Positions 36,861 through 48,748 of a DNA stretch of 64,000 nucleotides are shown here, one piece after another (the stretch's first letter is position 1; the number at the start of each line of letters is the position of its first letter). Under the pieces are notes generated by a model, which was not told where the DNA came from, did no database searches, and saw nothing but the letters and a program-made list of their open reading frames with translations. Source of the DNA: Rallus limicola (Eukaryota > Chordata > Aves > Gruiformes > Rallidae); the NCBI GenBank assembly GCA_022605955.1, contig JAKCOZ010000578.1:1-64000 (forward strand), read 5' to 3'. Position numbers and translations under genes: made by a program.

Positions 36861-38929
36861 AAGCTATGCCTTTCATGCCTAGCTTCTTTACTTTGGGAGT
36901 TATTGCTGGACGTTTAGCATGTTTTGAACTGCAGTCTGCTAGGGCCGAGAAAAGCACCGTAGGAGCTTCCAGGCATGTTCCCTCTTTCCAGGCAAAGGAA
37001 AAGGCTGAGAGCCAAAGTGACAGGGTCTGCTTGTGTGTCCTGTTAGGAGGTTTCAGACAAGCTATGCCTTTCAGTCCTAGCTTCTTTACTTTGGGAGTTA
37101 TTGCTGGACGTTTAGCATGTTTTGAACTGCAGTCTGCTAGGGCCGAGAAAAGCACCGTAGGAGGTTCCAGGCATGTTCCCTCTTTCCAGGCAAAGGAAAA
37201 GGCTGAGAGCCAAAGTGACAGGGTCTGCTTGTGTGTCCTGTTAGGAGGTTTCAGACAAGCTATGCCTTTCATGCCTAGCTTCTTTACTTTGGGAGTTATT
37301 GCTGGATGTTTAGCATGTTTTGAACTGCAGTCTGCTAGGGCCGAGAAAAGCACCGTAGGAGCTTCCAGGCATGTTCCCTCTTTCCAGGCAAAGGAAAAGG
37401 CTGAGAGCCAAAGTGACAGGGTCTGCTTGTGTGTCCTGTTAGGAGGTTTCAGACAAGCTATGCCTTTCATGCCTAGCTTCTTTACTTTGGGAGTTATTGC
37501 TGGACGTTTAGCATGTTTTGAACTGCAGTCTGCTAGGGCCGAGAAAAGCACCGTAGGAGCTTCCAGGCATGTTCCCTCTTTCCAGGCAAAGGAAAAGGCT
37601 GAGAGCCAAAGTGACAGGGTCTGCTTGTGTGTCCTGTTATAAGGTTTCAGACAAGCTATGCCTTTCAGTCCTAGCTTCTTTACTTTGGGAGTTATTGCTG
37701 GACGTTTAGCATGTTTTGAACTGCAGTCTGCTATGGCCGAGAAAAGCACCGTAGGAGCTTCCAGGCATGTTCCCTCTTTCCAGGCAAAGGAAAAGGCTGA
37801 GAGCCAAAGTGACAGGGTCTGCTTGTGTGTCCTGTTAGGAGGTTTCAGACAAGCTATGCCTTTCATGCCTAGCTTCTTTACTTTGGGAGTTATTGCTGGA
37901 CGTTTAGCATGTTTTGAACTGCAGTCTGCTAGGGCCGAGAAAAGCACCGTAGGAGCTTCCAGGCATGTTCCCCTCTTTCCAGGCAAAGGAAAAGGCTGAG
38001 AGCCAAAGTGACAGGGTCTGCTTGTGTGTCCTGTTAGGAGGTTTCAGACAAGCTATGCCTTTCATGCCTAGCTTCTTTACTTTGGGAGTTATTGCTGGAC
38101 GTTTAGCATGTTTTGAACTGCAGTCTGCTAGGGCCGAGAAAAGCACCGTAGGAGCTTCCAGGCATGTTCCCTCTTTCCAGGCAAAGGAAAAGGCTGAGAG
38201 CCAAAGTGACAGGGTCTGCTTGTGTGTCCTGTTAGGAGGTTTCAGACAAGCTATGCCTTTCATGCCTAGCTTCTTTACTTTGGGAGTTATTGCTGGACGT
38301 TTAGCATGTTTTGAACTGCAGTCTGCTAGGGCCGAGAAAAGCACCGTAGGAGCTTCCAGGCATGTTCCCTCTTTCCAGGCAAAGGAAAAGGCTGAGAGCC
38401 AAAGTGACAGGGTCTGCTTGTGTGTCCTGTTATAAGGTTTCAGACAAGCTATGCCTTTCAGTCCTAGCTTCTTTACTTTGGGAGTTATTGCTGGACGTTT
38501 AGCATGTTTTGAACTGCAGTCTGCTAGGGCCGAGAAAAGCACCGTAGGAGGTTCCAGGCATGTTCCCTCTTTCCAGGCAAAGGAAAAGGCTGAGAGCCAA
38601 AGTGACAGGGTCTGCTTGTGTGTCCTGTTATAAGGTTTCAGACAAGCTATGCCTTTCATGCCTAGCTTCTTTACTTTGGGAGTTATTGCTGGACGTTTAG
38701 CATGTTTTGAACTGCAGTCTGCTAGGGCCGAGAAAAGCACTGTAGGAGGTAGCAGGTATGTTCCTTCTTTCCAGGCAAAGGAAAAGGCTGAGAGCCAAAA
38801 GTGACAGGGTCTGCTTGTGTGTCCTGTTAGGAGGTTTCAGACAAGCTATGCCTTTCAGTCCTAGCTTCTTTACTTTGGGAGTTATTGCTGGACGTTTAGC
38901 ATGTTTTGAACTGCAGTCTGCTAGGGCCC
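36861..38929 (+). repeat. Disturbed transition segment between the two domains
   Basis: A 5-bp deletion removes CAGAC at 36860/36861. Single-base gains follow in the C run at 37970-37973, the A run at 38797-38800 and the C run at 38927-38929. On either side the phase is constant for tens of kilobases. Within this stretch the array changes from left-domain to right-domain monomers. Two consecutive TATAAG monomers end at 38435 and 38633, and the first right-type opening monomer starts at 38649. The segment could be a true recombination junction or a poorly resolved assembly join; the homopolymer nature of three of the four indels favours the latter. Confidence 0.75.
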
Positions 38930-39640
38930 GAGAAAAGCACCGTAGGGGGTTCCAGGCATGTTCCCTCTTTCCAGGCAAAGGAAAAGGCTGAGAGCCAAAG
39001 TGACAGGGTCTGCTTGTGTGTCCTGTTAGGAGGTTTCATACAAGCTATGCCTTTCAGTCCTAGCTTCTTTACTTTGGGAGTTATTGCTGGACGTTTAGCA
39101 TGTTTTGAACTGCAGTCTGCTAGGGCCGAGAAAAGCACTGTAGGAGGTAGCAGGTATGTTCCTTCTTACCAGGCAAAGGAAAAGGCTGAGAGCCAAAGTG
39201 ACAGGGTCTGCTTGTGTGTCCTGTTAGGAGGTTTCAGACAAGCTATGCCTTTCAGTCCTAGCTTCTTTACTTTGGGAGTTATTGCTGGACGTTTAGCATG
39301 TTTTGAACTGCAGTCTGCTAGGGCCGAGAAAAGCACCGTAGGAGGTTCCAGGCATGTTCCCTCTTTCCAGGCAAAGGAAAAGGCTGAGAGCCAAAGTGAC
39401 AGGGTCTGCTTGTGTGTCCTGTTAGGAGGTTTCAGACAAGCTATGCCTTTCAGTCCTAGCTTCTTTACTTTGGGAGTTATTGCTGGACGTTTAGCATGTT
39501 TTGAACTGCAGTCTGCTAGGGCCGAGAAAAGCACCGTAGGAGGTTCCAGGCATGTTCCCTCTTTCCAGGCAAAGGAAAAGGCTGAGAGCCAAAGTGACAG
39601 GGTCTGCTTGTGTGTCCTGTTAGGAGGTTTCAGACAAGCT

Positions 39641-39838
39641 ATGCCTTTCATGCCTAGCTTCTTTACTTTAGCAGTTATTGCTGGACGTTTAGCATGTTTT
39701 GAACTGCAGTCTGCTAGGGCCGAGAAAAGCACTTTTATAGGTAGCAGGTATGTTCCTTCTTTCCAGGCAAAGGAAAAGGCTGAGAGCCAAAGTGACAGGG
39801 TCTGCTTGTGTGTCCTGTTAGGAGGTTTCAGACAAGCT
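39641..39838 (+). repeat. Rare variant monomer (TTTAGCAG / CTTTTATAGG type), copy 1
   Basis: This monomer carries two unusual changes not seen in ordinary copies: CTTTAGCAGTT in place of CTTTGGGAGTT near 39668, and CACTTTTATAGGTAGCAGG in place of the CACTGTAGGAGGTAGCAGG form near 39730. The same combination occurs once more in the window, at 62411-62608, exactly 22,770 bp (115 monomers) away. Confidence 0.9.
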
Positions 39839-42800
39839 ATGCCTTTCAGTCCTAGCTTCTTTACTTTGGGAGTTATTGCTGGACGTTTAGCATGTTTTGA
39901 ACTGCAGTCTGCTAGGGCCGAGAAAAGCACCGTAGGAGGTTCCAGGCATGTTCCCTCTTTCCAGGCAAAGGAAAAGGCTGAGAGCCAAAGTGACAGGGTC
40001 TGCTTGTGTGTCCTGTTATAAGGTTTCAGACAAGCTATGCCTTTCAGTCCTAGCTTCTTTACTTTGCGAGTTATTGCTGGACGTTTAGCATGTTTTGAAC
40101 TGCAGTCTGCTAGGGCCGAGAAAAGCACCGTAGGAGGTTCCAGGCATGTTCCCTCTTTCCAGGCAAAGGAAAAGGCTGAGAGCCAAAGTGACAGGGTCTG
40201 CTTGTGTGTCCTGTTAGGAGGTTTCAGACAAGCTATGCCTTTCAGTCCTAGCTTCTTTACTTTGGGAGTTATTGCTGGACGTTTAGCATGTTTTGAACTG
40301 CAGTCTGCTAGGGCCGAGAAAAGCACCGTAGGAGGTTCCAGGCATGTTCCCTCTTTCCAGGCAAAGGAAAAGGCTGAGAGCCAAAGTGACAGGGTCTGCT
40401 TGTGTGTCCTGTTAGGAGGTTTCAGACAAGCTATGCCTTTCATGCCTAGCTTCTTTACTTTGGGAGTTATTGCTGGACGTTTAGCATGTTTTGAACTGCA
40501 GTCTGCTAGGGCCGAGAAAAGCACCGTAGGAGGTTCCAGGCATGTTCCCTCTTTCCAGGCAAAGGAAAAGGCTGAGAGCCAAAGTGACAGGGTCTGCTTG
40601 TGTGTCCTGTTAGGAGGTTTCAGACAAGCTATGCCTTTCATGCCTAGCTTCTTTACTTTGGGAGTTATTGCTGGACGTTTAGCATGTTTTGAACTGCAGT
40701 CTGCTAGGGCCGAGAAAAGCACCGTAGGAGCTTCCAGGCATGTTCCCTCTTTCCAGGCAAAGGAAAAGGCTGAGAGCCAAAGTGACAGGGTCTGCTTGTG
40801 TGTCCTGTTAGGAGGTTTCAGACAAGCTATGCCTTTCATGCCTAGCTTCTTTACTTTGGGAGTTATTGCTGGACGTTTAGCATGTTTTGAACTGCAGTCT
40901 GCTAGGGCCGAGAAAAGCACCGTAGGAGCTTCCAGGCATGTTCCCTCTTTCCAGGCAAAGGAAAAGGCTGAGAGCCAAAGTGACAGGGTCTGCTTGTGTG
41001 TCCTGTTAGGAGGTTTCAGACAAGCTATGCCTTTCAGTCCTAGCTTCTTTACTTTGGGAGTTATTGCTGGACGTTTAGCATGTTTTGAACTGCAGTCTGC
41101 TAGGGCCGAGAAAAGCACCGTAGGGGGTTCCAGGCATGTTCCCTCTTTCCAGGCAAAGGAAAAGGCTGAGAGCCAAAGTGACAGGGTCTGCTTGTGTGTC
41201 CTGTTAGGAGGTTTCAGACAAGCTATGCCTTTCAGTCCTAGCTTCTTTACTTTGGGAGTTATTGCTGGACGTTTAGCATGTTTTGAACTGCAGTCTGCTA
41301 GGGCCGAGAAAAGCACTGTAGGAGGTAGCAGGTATGTTCCTTCTTACCAGGCAAAGGAAAAGGCTGAGAGCCAAAGTGACAGGGTCTGCTTGTGTGTCCT
41401 GTTAGGAGGTTTCAGACAAGCTATGCCTTTCAGTCCTAGCTTCTTTACTTTGGGAGTTATTGCTGGACGTTTAGCATGTTTTGAACTGCAGTCTGCTAGG
41501 GCCGAGAAAAGCACCGTAGGAGCTTCCAGGCATGTTCCCTCTTTCCAGGCAAAGGAAAAGGCTGAGAGCCAAAGTGACAGGGTCTGCTTGTGTGTCCTGT
41601 TAGGAGGTTTCAGACAAGCTATGCCTTTCAGTCCTAGCTTCTTTACTTTGGGAGTTATTGCTGGACGTTTAGCATGTTTTGAACTGCAGTCTGCTAGGGC
41701 CGAGAAAAGCACCGTAGGAGCTTCCAGGCATGTTCCCTCTTTCCAGGCAAAGGAAAAGGCTGAGAGCCAAAGTGACAGGGTCTGCTTGTGTGTCCTGTTA
41801 GGAGGTTTCAGACAAGCTATGCCTTTCAGTCCTAGCTTCTTTACTTTGGGAGTTATTGCTGGACGTTTAGCATGTTTTGAACTGCAGTCTGCTAGGGCCG
41901 AGAAAAGCACCGTAGGAGGTTCCAGGCATGTTCCCTCTTTCCAGGCAAAGGAAAAGGCTGAGAGCCAAAGTGACAGGGTCTGCTTGTGTGTCCTGTTAGG
42001 AGGTTTCAGACAAGCTATGCCTTTCATGCCTAGCTTCTTTACTTTGGGAGTTATTGCTGGACGTTTAGCATGTTTTGAACTGCAGTCTGCTAGGGCCGAG
42101 AAAAGCACCGTAGGAGGTTCCAGGCATGTTCCCTCTTTCCAGGCAAAGGAAAAGGCTGAGAGCCAAAGTGACAGGGTCTGCTTGTGTGTCCTGTTAGGAG
42201 GTTTCAGACAAGCTATGCCTTTCATGCCTAGCTTCTTTACTTTGGGAGTTATTGCTGGACGTTTAGCATGTTTTGAACTGCAGTCTGCTAGGGACGAGAA
42301 AAGCACCGTAGGAGGTTCCAGGCATGTTCCCTCTTTCCAGGCAAAGGAAAAGGCTGAGAGCAAAAGTGACAGGGTCTGCTTGTGTGTCCTGTTATAAGGT
42401 TTCAGACAAGCTATGCCTTTCAGTCCTAGCTTCTTTACTTTGGGAGTTATTGCTGGACGTTTAGCATGTTTTGAACTGCAGTCTGCTAGGGCCGAGAAAA
42501 GCACTGTAGGAGGTAGCAGGTATGTTCCTTCTTTCCAGGCAAAGGAAAAGGCTGAGAGCCAAAGTGACAGGGTCTGCTTGTGTGTCCTGTTAGGAGGTTT
42601 CAGACAAGCTATGCCTTTCAGTCCTAGCTTCTTTACTTTGGGAGTTATTGCTGGACGTTTAGCATGTTTTGAACTGCAGTCTGCTAGGGCCGAGAAAAGC
42701 ACCGTAGGGGGTTCCAGGCATGTTCCCTCTTTCCAGGCAAAGGAAAAGGCTGAGAGCCAAAGTGACAGGGTCTGCTTGTGTGTCCTGTTAGGAGGTTTCA

Positions 42801-43483
42801 GACAAGCTATGCCTTTCAGTCCTAGCTTCTTTACTTTGGGAGTTATTGCTGGACGTTTAGCATGTTTTGAACTGCAGTCTGCTAGGGCCGAGAAAAGCAC
42901 TGTAGGAGGTAGCAGGTATGTTCCTTCTTACCAGGCAAAGGAAAAGGCTGAGAGCCAAAGTGACAGGGTCTGCTTGTGTGTCCTGTTAGGAGGTTTCAGA
43001 CAAGCTATGCCTTTCAGTCCTAGCTTCTTTACTTTGGGAGTTATTGCTGGACGTTTAGCATGTTTTGAACTGCAGTCTGCTAGGGCCGAGAAAAGCACCG
43101 TAGGAGCTTCCAGGCATGTTCCCTCTTTCCAGGCAAAGGAAAAGGCTGAGAGCCAAAGTGACAGGGTCTGCTTGTGTGTCCTGTTAGGAGGTTTCAGACA
43201 AGCTATGCCTTTCAGTCCTAGCTTCTTTACTTTGGGAGTTATTGCTGGACGTTTAGCATGTTTTGAACTGCAGTCTGCTAGGGCCGAGAAAAGCACCGTA
43301 GGAGGTTCCAGGCATGTTCCCTCTTTCCAGGCAAAGGAAAAGGCTGAGAGCCAAAGTGACAGGGTCTGCTTGTGTGTCCTGTTAGGAGGTTTCAGACAAG
43401 CTATGCCTTTCAGTCCTAGCTTCTTTACTTTGGGAGTTCTTGCTGGACGTTTAGCATGTTTTGAACTGCAGTCTGCTAGGGCT

Positions 43484-45067
43484 GAGAAAAGCACCGTAGG
43501 AGGTTCCAGGCATGTTCCCTCTTTCCAGGCAAAGGAAAAGGCTGAGAGCCAAAGTGACAGGGTCTGCTTGTGTGTCCTGTTAGGAGGTTTCAGACAAGCT
43601 ATGCCTTTCATGCCTAGCTTCTTTACTTTGGGAGTTATTGCTGGACGTTTAGCAAGTTTTGAACTGCAGTCTGCTAGGGCCGAGAAAAGCACTGTAGGAG
43701 CTTCCAGGCATGTTCCCTCTTTCCAGGCAAAGGAAAAGGCTGAGAGCCAAAGTGACAGGGTCTGCTTGTGTGTCCTGTTAGGAGGTTTCAGACAAGCTAT
43801 GCCTTTCAGTCCTAGCTTCTTTACTTTGGGAGTTATTGCTGGACGTTTAGCATGTTTTGAACTGCAGTCTGCTAGGGCCGAGAAAAGCACCGTAGGAGGT
43901 TCCAGGCATGTTCCCTCTTTCCAGGCAAAGGAAAAGGCTGAGAGCCAAAGTGACAGGGTCTGCTTGTGTGTCCTGTTAGGAGGTTTCAGACAAGCTATGC
44001 CTTTCAGTCCTAGCTTCTTTACTTTGGGAGTTATTGCTGGACGTTTAGCATGTTTTGAACTGCAGTCTGCTAGGGCCGAGAAAAGCACCGTAGGAGGTTC
44101 CAGGCATGTTCCCTCTTTCCAGGCAAAGGAAAAGGCTGAGAGCCAAAGTGACAGGGTCTGCTTGTGTGTCCTGTTAGGAGGTTCCAGACAAGCTATGCCT
44201 TTCAGTCCTAGCTTCTTTACTTTGGGAGTTATTGCTGGACGTTTAGCATGTTTTGAACTGCAGTCTGCTAGGGCCGAGAAAAGCACTGTAGGAGGTAGCA
44301 GGTATGTTCCTTCTTTCCAGGCAAAGGAAAAGGCTGAGAGCCAAAGTGACAGGGTCTGCTTGTGTGTCCTGTTAGGAGGTTTCAGACAAGCTATGCCTTT
44401 CATGCCTAGCTTCTTTACTTTGGGAGTTATTGCTGGACGTTTAGCATGTTTTGAACTGCAGTCTGCTAGGGCCGAGAAAAGCACCGTAGGAGGTTCCAGG
44501 CATGTTCCCTCTTTCCAGGCAAAGGAAAAGGCTGAGAGCCAAAGTGACAGGGTCTGCTTGTGTGTCCTGTTAGGAGGTTTCAGACAAGCTATGCCTTTCA
44601 GTCCTAGCTTCTTTACTTTGGGAGTTATTGCTGGACGTTTAGCATGTTTTGAACTGCAGTCTGCTAGGGTTGAGAAAAGCACCGTAGGAGCTTCCAGGCA
44701 TGTTCCCTCTTTCCAGGCAAAGGAAAAGGCTGAGAGCCAAAGTGACAGGGTCTGCTTGTGTGTCCTGTTAGGAGGTTTCAGACAAGCTATGCCTTTCATG
44801 CCTAGCTTCTTTACTTTGGGAGTTATTGCTGGACGTTTAGCATGTTTTGAACTGCAGTCTGCTAGGGCCGAGAAAAGCACCGTAGGAGCTTCCAGGCATG
44901 TTCCCTCTTTCCAGGCAAAGGAAAAGGCTGAGAGCCAAAGTGACAGGGTCTGCTTGTGTGTCCTGTTAGGAGGTTTCAGACAAGCTATGCCTTTCAGTCC
45001 TAGCTTCTTTACTTTGGGAGTTATTGCTGGACGTTTAGCATGTTTTGAACTGCAGTCTGCTAGGGCC
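43484..45067 (+). repeat. Eight-monomer duplication, copy 1
   Basis: At an offset of 1,584 bp (8 monomers), 43484-44492 matches 45068-46076 with one difference that I see (G at 43760, T at 45344). The private change GGAGGTTCCAG at 44184 recurs at 45768, and the GCAAGTTTT copy near 43655 recurs near 45239. After 44493 the match to the second copy resumes only at an offset of 1,782 bp (9 monomers). Confidence 0.8.
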
Positions 45068-46750
45068 GAGAAAAGCACCGTAGGAGGTTCCAGGCATGTT
45101 CCCTCTTTCCAGGCAAAGGAAAAGGCTGAGAGCCAAAGTGACAGGGTCTGCTTGTGTGTCCTGTTAGGAGGTTTCAGACAAGCTATGCCTTTCATGCCTA
45201 GCTTCTTTACTTTGGGAGTTATTGCTGGACGTTTAGCAAGTTTTGAACTGCAGTCTGCTAGGGCCGAGAAAAGCACTGTAGGAGCTTCCAGGCATGTTCC
45301 CTCTTTCCAGGCAAAGGAAAAGGCTGAGAGCCAAAGTGACAGGTTCTGCTTGTGTGTCCTGTTAGGAGGTTTCAGACAAGCTATGCCTTTCAGTCCTAGC
45401 TTCTTTACTTTGGGAGTTATTGCTGGACGTTTAGCATGTTTTGAACTGCAGTCTGCTAGGGCCGAGAAAAGCACCGTAGGAGGTTCCAGGCATGTTCCCT
45501 CTTTCCAGGCAAAGGAAAAGGCTGAGAGCCAAAGTGACAGGGTCTGCTTGTGTGTCCTGTTAGGAGGTTTCAGACAAGCTATGCCTTTCAGTCCTAGCTT
45601 CTTTACTTTGGGAGTTATTGCTGGACGTTTAGCATGTTTTGAACTGCAGTCTGCTAGGGCCGAGAAAAGCACCGTAGGAGGTTCCAGGCATGTTCCCTCT
45701 TTCCAGGCAAAGGAAAAGGCTGAGAGCCAAAGTGACAGGGTCTGCTTGTGTGTCCTGTTAGGAGGTTCCAGACAAGCTATGCCTTTCAGTCCTAGCTTCT
45801 TTACTTTGGGAGTTATTGCTGGACGTTTAGCATGTTTTGAACTGCAGTCTGCTAGGGCCGAGAAAAGCACTGTAGGAGGTAGCAGGTATGTTCCTTCTTT
45901 CCAGGCAAAGGAAAAGGCTGAGAGCCAAAGTGACAGGGTCTGCTTGTGTGTCCTGTTAGGAGGTTTCAGACAAGCTATGCCTTTCATGCCTAGCTTCTTT
46001 ACTTTGGGAGTTATTGCTGGACGTTTAGCATGTTTTGAACTGCAGTCTGCTAGGGCCGAGAAAAGCACCGTAGGAGATTCCAGGCATGTTCCCTCTTTCC
46101 AGGCAAAGGAAAAGGCTGAGAGCCAAAGTGACAGGGTCTGCTTGTGTGTCCTGTTAGGAGGTTTCAGACAAGCTATGCCTTTCAGTCCTAGCTTCTTTAC
46201 TTTGGGAGTTATTGCTGGACGTTTAGCATGTTTTGAACTGCAGTCTGCTATGGCCGAGAAAAGCACCGTAGGAGGTTCCAGGCATGTTCCCTCTTTCCAG
46301 GCAAAGGAAAAGGCTGAGAGCCAAAGTGACAGGGTCTGCTTGTGTGTCCTGTTAGGAGGTTTCAGACAAGCTATGCCTTTCAGTCCTAGCTTCTTTACTT
46401 TGGGAGTTATTGCTGGACGTTTAGCATGTTTTGAACTGCAGTCTGCTAGGGTTGAGAAAAGCACCGTAGGAGCTTCCAGGCATGTTCCCTCTTTCCAGGC
46501 AAAGGAAAAGGCTGAGAGCCAAAGTGACAGGGTCTGCTTGTGTGTCCTGTTAGGAGGTTTCAGACAAGCTATGCCTTTCATGCCTAGCTTCTTTACTTTG
46601 GGAGTTATTGCTGGACGTTTAGCATGTTTTGAACTGCAGTCTGCTAGGGCCGAGAAAAGCACCGTAGGAGCTTCCAGGCATGTTCCCTCTTTCCAGGCAA
46701 AGGAAAAGGCTGAGAGCCAAAGTGACAGGGTCTGCTTGTGTGTCCTGTTA
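45068..46750 (+). repeat. Eight/nine-monomer duplication, copy 2 with one extra monomer
   Basis: The left part matches copy 1 at an offset of 8 monomers. From 46252 to 46750 the match is to 44470-44968, at an offset of 9 monomers, with the rare GGGTTGAG at 46451 pairing with 44669. The switch places one additional monomer, marked by CTATGGCC at 46251, inside the second copy. The match ends where this copy has TATAAG (TAA ending 46753) and the partner has TAGGAG. Confidence 0.8.
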
Positions 46751-47551
46751 TAAGGTTTCAGACAAGCTATGCCTTTCAGTCCTAGCTTCTTTACTTTGGG
46801 AGTTATTGCTGGACGTTTAGCATGTTTTGAACTGCAGTCTGCTAGGGCCGAGAAAAGCACCGTAGGGGGTTCCAGGCATGTTCCCTCTTTCCAGGCAAAG
46901 GAAAAGGCTGAGAGCCAAAGTGACAGGGTCTGCTTGTGTGTCCTGTTAGGAGGTTTCAGACAAGCTATGCCTTTCAGTCCTAGCTTCTTTACTTTGGGAG
47001 TTATTGCTGGACGTTTAGCATGTTTTGAACTGCAGTCTGCTAGGGCCGAGAAAAGCACTGTAGGAGGTAGCAGGTATGTTCCTTCTTACCAGGCAAAGGA
47101 AAAGGCTGAGAGCCAAAGTGACAGGGTCTGCTTGTGTGTCCTGTTAGGAGGTTTCAGACAAGCTATGCCTTTCATGCCTAGCTTCTTTACTTTGGGAGTT
47201 ATTGCTGGACGTTTAGCATGTTTTGAACTGCAGTCTGCTAGGGCCGAGAAAAGCACCGTAGGAGCTTCCAGGCATGTTCCCTCTTTCCAGGCAAAGGAAA
47301 AGGCTGAGAGCCAAAGTGACAGGGTCTGCTTGTGTGTCCTGTTAGGAGGTTTCAGACAAGCTATGCCTTTCAGTCCTAGCTTCTTTACTTTGGGAGTTAT
47401 TGCTGGACGTTTAGCATGTTTTGAACTGCAGTCTGCTAGGGCCGAGAAAAGCACCGTAGGAGCTTCCAGGCATGTTCCCTCTTTCCAGGCAAAGGAAAAG
47501 GCTGAGAGCCAAAGTGACAGGGTCTGCTTGTGTGTCCTGTTAGGAGGTTTC

Positions 47552-48666
47552 AGACAAGCTATGCCTTTCAGTCCTAGCTTCTTTACTTTGGGAGTTATTG
47601 CTGGACGTTTAGCATGTTTTGAACTGCAGTCTGCTAGGGCTGAGAAAAGCACCGTAGGAGGTTCCAGGCATGTTCCCTCTTTCCAGGCAAAGGAAAAGGC
47701 TGAGAGCCAAAGTGACAGGGTCTGCTTGTGTGTCCTGTTAGGAGGTTTCAGACAAGCTATGCCTTTCAGTCCTAGCTTCTTTACTTTGGGAGTTATTGCT
47801 GGACGTTTAGCAAGTTTTGAACTGCAGTCTGCTAGGGCCGAGAAAAGCACTGTAGGAGCTTCCAGGCATGTTCCCTCTTTCCAGGCAAAGGAAAAGGCTG
47901 AGAGCCAAAGTGACAGGGTCTGCTTGTGTGTCCTGTTAGGAGGTTTCAGACAAGCTATGCCTTTCAGTCCTAGCTTCTTTACTTTGGGAGTTATTGCTGG
48001 ACGTTTAGCATGTTTTGAACTGCAGTCTGCTAGGGCCGAGAAAAGCACCGTAGGAGGTTCCAGGCATGTTCCCTCTTTCCAGGCAAAGGAAAAGGCTGAG
48101 AGCCAAAGTGACAGGGTCTGCTTGTGTGTCCTGTTAGGAGGTTTCAGACAAGCTATGCCTTTCAGTCCTAGCTTCTTTACTTTGGGAGTTATTGCTGGAC
48201 GTTTAGCATGTTTTGAACTGCAGTCTGCTAGGGCCGAGAAAAGCACCGTAGGAGGTTCCAGGCATGTTCCCTCTTTCCAGGCAAAGGAAAAGGCTGAGAG
48301 CCAAAGTGACAGGGTCTGCTTGTGTGTCCTGTTAGGAGGTTTCAGACAAGCTATGCCTTTCATGCCTAGCTTCTTTACTTTGGGAGTTATTGCTGGACGT
48401 TTAGCATGTTTTGAACTGCAGTCTGCTAGGGCCGAGAAAAGCACCGTAGGAGGTTCCAGGCATGTTCCCTCTTTCCAGGCAAAGGAAAAGGCTGAGAGCC
48501 AAAGTGACAGGGTCTGCTTGTGTGTCCTGTTATAAGGTTTCAGACAAGCTATGCCTTTCATGCCTAGCTTCTTTACTTTGGGAGTTATTGCTGGACGTTT
48601 AGCATGTTTTGAACTGCAGTCTGCTAGGGCCGAGAAAAGCACTGTAGGAGGTAGCAGGTATGTTCC
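47552..48666 (+). repeat. 1,115-bp block repeated 17 monomers downstream, copy 1
   Basis: Matches 50918-52032 at an offset of 3,366 bp (17 monomers) with no difference that I see. The monomer order is CTGAG type, GCAAGTTTT type, two plain TCAGTCC copies, a TCATGCC copy ending in TATAAG, then the AGCAGGTATG opening monomer. The match is bounded by C/T at 47551/50917 and C/T at 48667/52033. Confidence 0.8.
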
Positions 48667-48748
48667 CTCTTTCCAGGCAAAGGAAAAGGCTGAGAGCCAA
48701 AGTGACAGGGTCTGCTTGTGTGTCCTGTTAGGAGGTTTCAGACAAGCT
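48551..48748 (+). repeat. Chimeric opening monomer
   Basis: The linked alternative block normally carries five differences from the common form within 30 bp: ACTG, TAGC, GGTATG and finally TTCCTTC. This copy has the first four but ends with the common TTCCCTC at 48664-48670. A breakpoint between two neighbouring differences suggests gene conversion, template switching or a reversion. Confidence 0.75.
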
